This document shows positions 61,753 through 64,000 of a stretch of 64,000 bases of DNA, one piece after another. The position numbers and the translations under genes are program-made. The notes beneath the pieces are model-generated. The model worked only from the letters and a program-made list of their open reading frames with translations. It was not told the origin of the DNA and ran no database searches. This DNA comes from Aromatoleum buckelii (GTDB lineage Bacteria; Pseudomonadota; Gammaproteobacteria; Burkholderiales; Rhodocyclaceae): NCBI RefSeq assembly GCF_012910785.2, contig NZ_WTVH02000010.1, positions 1,426,001 to 1,490,000 on the forward strand, in the 5' to 3' direction. Within the stretch, counting starts at the first letter, position 1, and every line of letters begins with the position of its first letter.

Positions 61753-64000
61753 TTACCGCGGTCCGACCCCGACCGGATTGCGCTGCGCTTCCCGCTCGGC
61801 GGTCAGCGGGCGTTCCAGCCAGTCGATGTCCTGGTCCGCGACCTTGTGCAGCACCACCATCTCGTCACGCTGGCAGCCCACCGTGCCGTAGTAGTTGAAG
61901 CTGTACGCGAGCTGGGCGTAGCCGCCGACCATGTTCGTCGGCTTGACGATCACGCGCGTCACGGAGTTCAGGATGCCGCCGCGCTTGCCGGTCGAAGGCG
62001 AGCCCGGGACATTCACCGTCTTTTCCTGTGCGTGGTACATCAGCGCCATGCCGCGCGGCACGCGCTGCGACACCACTGCGCGGGCCATCGTCGCGCCGTT
62101 CGCGTTGATCGCCTCGACCCAGTCGTTGTCCTTCAGGCCGATTTCCTTCGCGTCGTCTTCCGACACCCACACGTACGGGCCGCCACGGAACAGCGACAGC
62201 ATGCGCAGGTTGTCCTGGTACGACGAGTGGATGCCCCACTTGGAGTGCGGCGTGATCCACGACAGCGTCAGGTGCGGCTTGCGGCGCACCGAATCGGGGA
62301 TCACGTTCTGCGCCTTCATGTCGACCGGCGGGCGATACGCGCAGAAGCCTTCGCCGAAGTCGAGGAACCACTCGTGATCCTGATAGAAGTGCGCGCGGCC
62401 GGTCAGCGTGCGGAACGGGATGTGCTCGTGGATGTTCGTGTAGCCGGCGGTGTAGCTGACCGTCTCCGATTCGATCCCGGACCACGTCGGCGCGGTGATG
62501 ATCTTCCTCGGCTGGGCCTGGATGTCGCGGAACGTGATCTTGTCCTCGTGACGTCCCGCGTACAGGTGATGGTGGTCGATGCCCGTCTTCTTCGACAGCG
62601 CCGACCACGACTTGTGCGCGACTTCACCGTTGGTCTCCGGCGCCATGCGCATCACCGCGTCGCACACCGAGATGTCTTCCTCGAGCGACGGCATGCCGAA
62701 CGAGATCCCCGGCAGCTTCACCGTGTAGTTGCACTTCTTGAGCTCTTCGTATTCCTGGTCGGTGTTCCAGTCGATGCCCTTGACGTTGTTGCCGAGCTTG
62801 GTCATCAGCGGGCCGAGCGCGATGTACTTGCGGTAGGTGTTCGCGAAATCGCGTTCGACGAGCTTGAGCAGCGGCAGCGTCTTGCCCGGCACCGGTTCGC
62901 ATTCGCCGCGCTTCCAGTCCTTGATGCCGCCCATCGGCTGCGCCAGTTCGAACGGCGAGTCGTGCTGCATCGGCAGTGCGACGATGTCCTTGACGACGCC
63001 GAGGTGCTTCTCGGCGAGGTCCGAGAAGGTCTTCGCGATCGTCCTGAAGATCTGCCAGTCCGACTTCGACTCCCAGCCCGGCGTCACTGCTTCCGACAAC
63101 GGGTGGATGAACGGATGCATGTCGGTGGTGTTGAGGTCGTTCTTCTCGTACCACGTGGCCGTCGGCAGGATGATGTCCGAGTAGGCACCGGTGGAGTTGA
63201 GGCGGAAGTTGATATCCACCATCAGGTCGAGCTTGCCGACCGGAGCCTCGCCGTGCCACTTCACTTCCTTCGTGCCGGCGCCGTCGCCGCCTTCCTGCAG
63301 CACGCCGTTCTGCGCGCCGAGGAGGTGCTTGAGGAAGTACTCGTGACCTTTCGCCGACGAGCCGATGAGGTTCGCGCGCCAGACGAAGAGGTTGCGCGGC
63401 CAGTTCTCCGGTGCATCCGGATCGGCGAACGCGACGTCCAGCTTGCCCGACTTGAGCTCATCGACGATGTACTGCGCCACACCGGCCTCATCCGTCGCGC
63501 CGGCCTTCTCGGCCGAGGCGACGAGTTCGAGCGGGTTGCGGTTGAAGTGCGGCGCCGACGGCAGCCAGCCGAGGCGGGTGGCGACGACGTTGTAGTCGGC
63601 GAGCTTGTAGCCCTTGTACTTGCCCTTCGCAGCCGGCTGCAGCAACTCGTCGGCGTCGACCGCCTCGTAGCGCCACTGGTCGGTGTGGAAGTACCAGTAC
63701 GACGTCGAGTTCTGGTGGCGCGGCGGACGCTGCCAGTCGGTCGCGAACGCGATCGGCGCCCAGCCGGCCTGCGGGCGCAGCTTTTCCTGGCCGACGTAGT
63801 GCGCCCAGCCACCGCCGCTCTGACCGACGCAGCCGCACATGTGCAGCAGGTTCATGATCGACCGGTACTGCATGTCGTTGTGGTACCAGTGGTTGATCGC
63901 CGCGCCCATGATGATCATGGACTTGCCGCGCGTCTTCGACGCGTTGCTGGCGAACTCGCGACCGGTGCGCTCGATGTCGGCGGCCTTGACGCCGGTGACC
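61753..64000 (-). CDS. narG: Respiratory nitrate reductase alpha subunit NarG (partial)
   Basis: The C-terminal 748 residues of NarG; the gene continues beyond the right edge. NarG carries the bis-MGD molybdenum cofactor and one iron-sulfur cluster and reduces nitrate to nitrite in the cytoplasm. Recognisable parts are the segment MIIMGAAINHWYHNDMQYRSI, DINFRLNSTGAYSDIILPTATWYEKNDLNTTDMHPFIHP, and the final MGD-binding barrel with LTLSWITPHSKWGIHSSYQDN. It is the promoter-proximal gene of narGHJI; the promoter is outside the window. Confidence 0.96.
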   Translation of the reverse strand, partial: VTGVKAADIERTGREFASNASKTRGKSMIIMGAAINHWYHNDMQYRSIMNLLHMCGCVGQSGGGWAHYVGQEKLRPQAGWAPIAFATDWQRPPRHQNSTSYWYFHTDQWRYEAVDADELLQPAAKGKYKGYKLADYNVVATRLGWLPSAPHFNRNPLELVASAEKAGATDEAGVAQYIVDELKSGKLDVAFADPDAPENWPRNLFVWRANLIGSSAKGHEYFLKHLLGAQNGVLQEGGDGAGTKEVKWHGEAPVGKLDLMVDINFRLNSTGAYSDIILPTATWYEKNDLNTTDMHPFIHPLSEAVTPGWESKSDWQIFRTIAKTFSDLAEKHLGVVKDIVALPMQHDSPFELAQPMGGIKDWKRGECEPVPGKTLPLLKLVERDFANTYRKYIALGPLMTKLGNNVKGIDWNTDQEYEELKKCNYTVKLPGISFGMPSLEEDISVCDAVMRMAPETNGEVAHKSWSALSKKTGIDHHHLYAGRHEDKITFRDIQAQPRKIITAPTWSGIESETVSYTAGYTNIHEHIPFRTLTGRAHFYQDHEWFLDFGEGFCAYRPPVDMKAQNVIPDSVRRKPHLTLSWITPHSKWGIHSSYQDNLRMLSLFRGGPYVWVSEDDAKEIGLKDNDWVEAINANGATMARAVVSQRVPRGMALMYHAQEKTVNVPGSPSTGKRGGILNSVTRVIVKPTNMVGGYAQLAYSFNYYGTVGCQRDEMVVLHKVADQDIDWLERPLTAEREAQRNPVGVGPR

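Noticed and set aside
1-64000. CRISPR arrays, tRNA or rRNA genes, prophage modules
   Set aside because: No regularly spaced direct repeats, no cloverleaf-like sequence and no phage structural genes were seen anywhere in the window.

Overview
The window is a GC-rich chromosomal segment, very probably from a denitrifying betaproteobacterium of the Azoarcus / Aromatoleum / Thauera group (Rhodocyclales). The inference rests on the base composition and on the combination of a membrane-bound nitrate reductase operon (narGHJI with narXL), a Tat-exported clade I nitrous oxide reductase operon in the order nosZ-nosR-orf-nosD-F-Y-L, a large-subunit catalase and many betaproteobacterial housekeeping genes. 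No species assignment is possible from sequence reading alone. No tRNA, rRNA, CRISPR array or prophage was seen.

Layout. 1-13.7 kb: mostly single housekeeping genes (DUF3301, folE, a kinase-like orphan, fabI, a HAD protein, srkA, yaeQ, an outer-membrane protein, a CBS/CorC-domain membrane protein, an ALDH7 aldehyde dehydrogenase, a methyltransferase plus DUF1415 pair, rbgA-type GTPase, a Sel1-repeat protein). 14-18 kb: the sulfate uptake operon sbp-cysT-cysW-cysA. 18-23 kb: an acetyltransferase, katE, and a PHA-synthase-like hydrolase. 23.2-25.5 kb: a Na+/H+ antiporter gene cut by a complete 1,100-bp IS630-family element with a visible TA duplication; removing the element and one TA restores the frame. 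25.6-28.5 kb: an operon of a J-domain protein and three proteins I do not recognise. 28.6-32 kb: a YadGH-type ABC exporter and a short glucan phosphorylase.

32-38.6 kb holds the most interesting unexplained unit: a compact seven-gene leftward operon made of a thermostable-hemolysin-family (GNAT-like) protein, an AMP-ligase-like enzyme whose A10 lysine is replaced by arginine, a heme-oxygenase-like protein with a full set of dimetal ligands, a short-chain dehydrogenase, a TPR protein, and a QseBC/PmrAB-type response regulator and histidine kinase. A CTTAAG-N5-CTTAAG repeat of the kind bound by PmrA/QseB-type regulators lies just upstream of the first gene and in front of a divergent periplasmic PepSY gene. 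I infer an autoregulated small-molecule or lipid-modifying pathway.

39-43.3 kb: a TetR-controlled exporter (adaptor, FtsX-like permease, ATPase) with a 34-bp palindromic operator, then a DUF59 gene. 43.4-46.1 kb: an NnrS-like membrane protein, a DUF2189 protein and a lipoprotein cytochrome c5 with an FNR-type promoter at the class II spacing. 46.2-55.3 kb: the nos operon. 55.5-64 kb: a Yip1-like protein, narL, narX, then narI-J-H-G, with narG running off the right edge. Together the right third encodes nitrate sensing, nitrate respiration and N2O respiration, with the cytochrome and NosZ both predicted to be lipid-anchored through Ala/Pro linkers.
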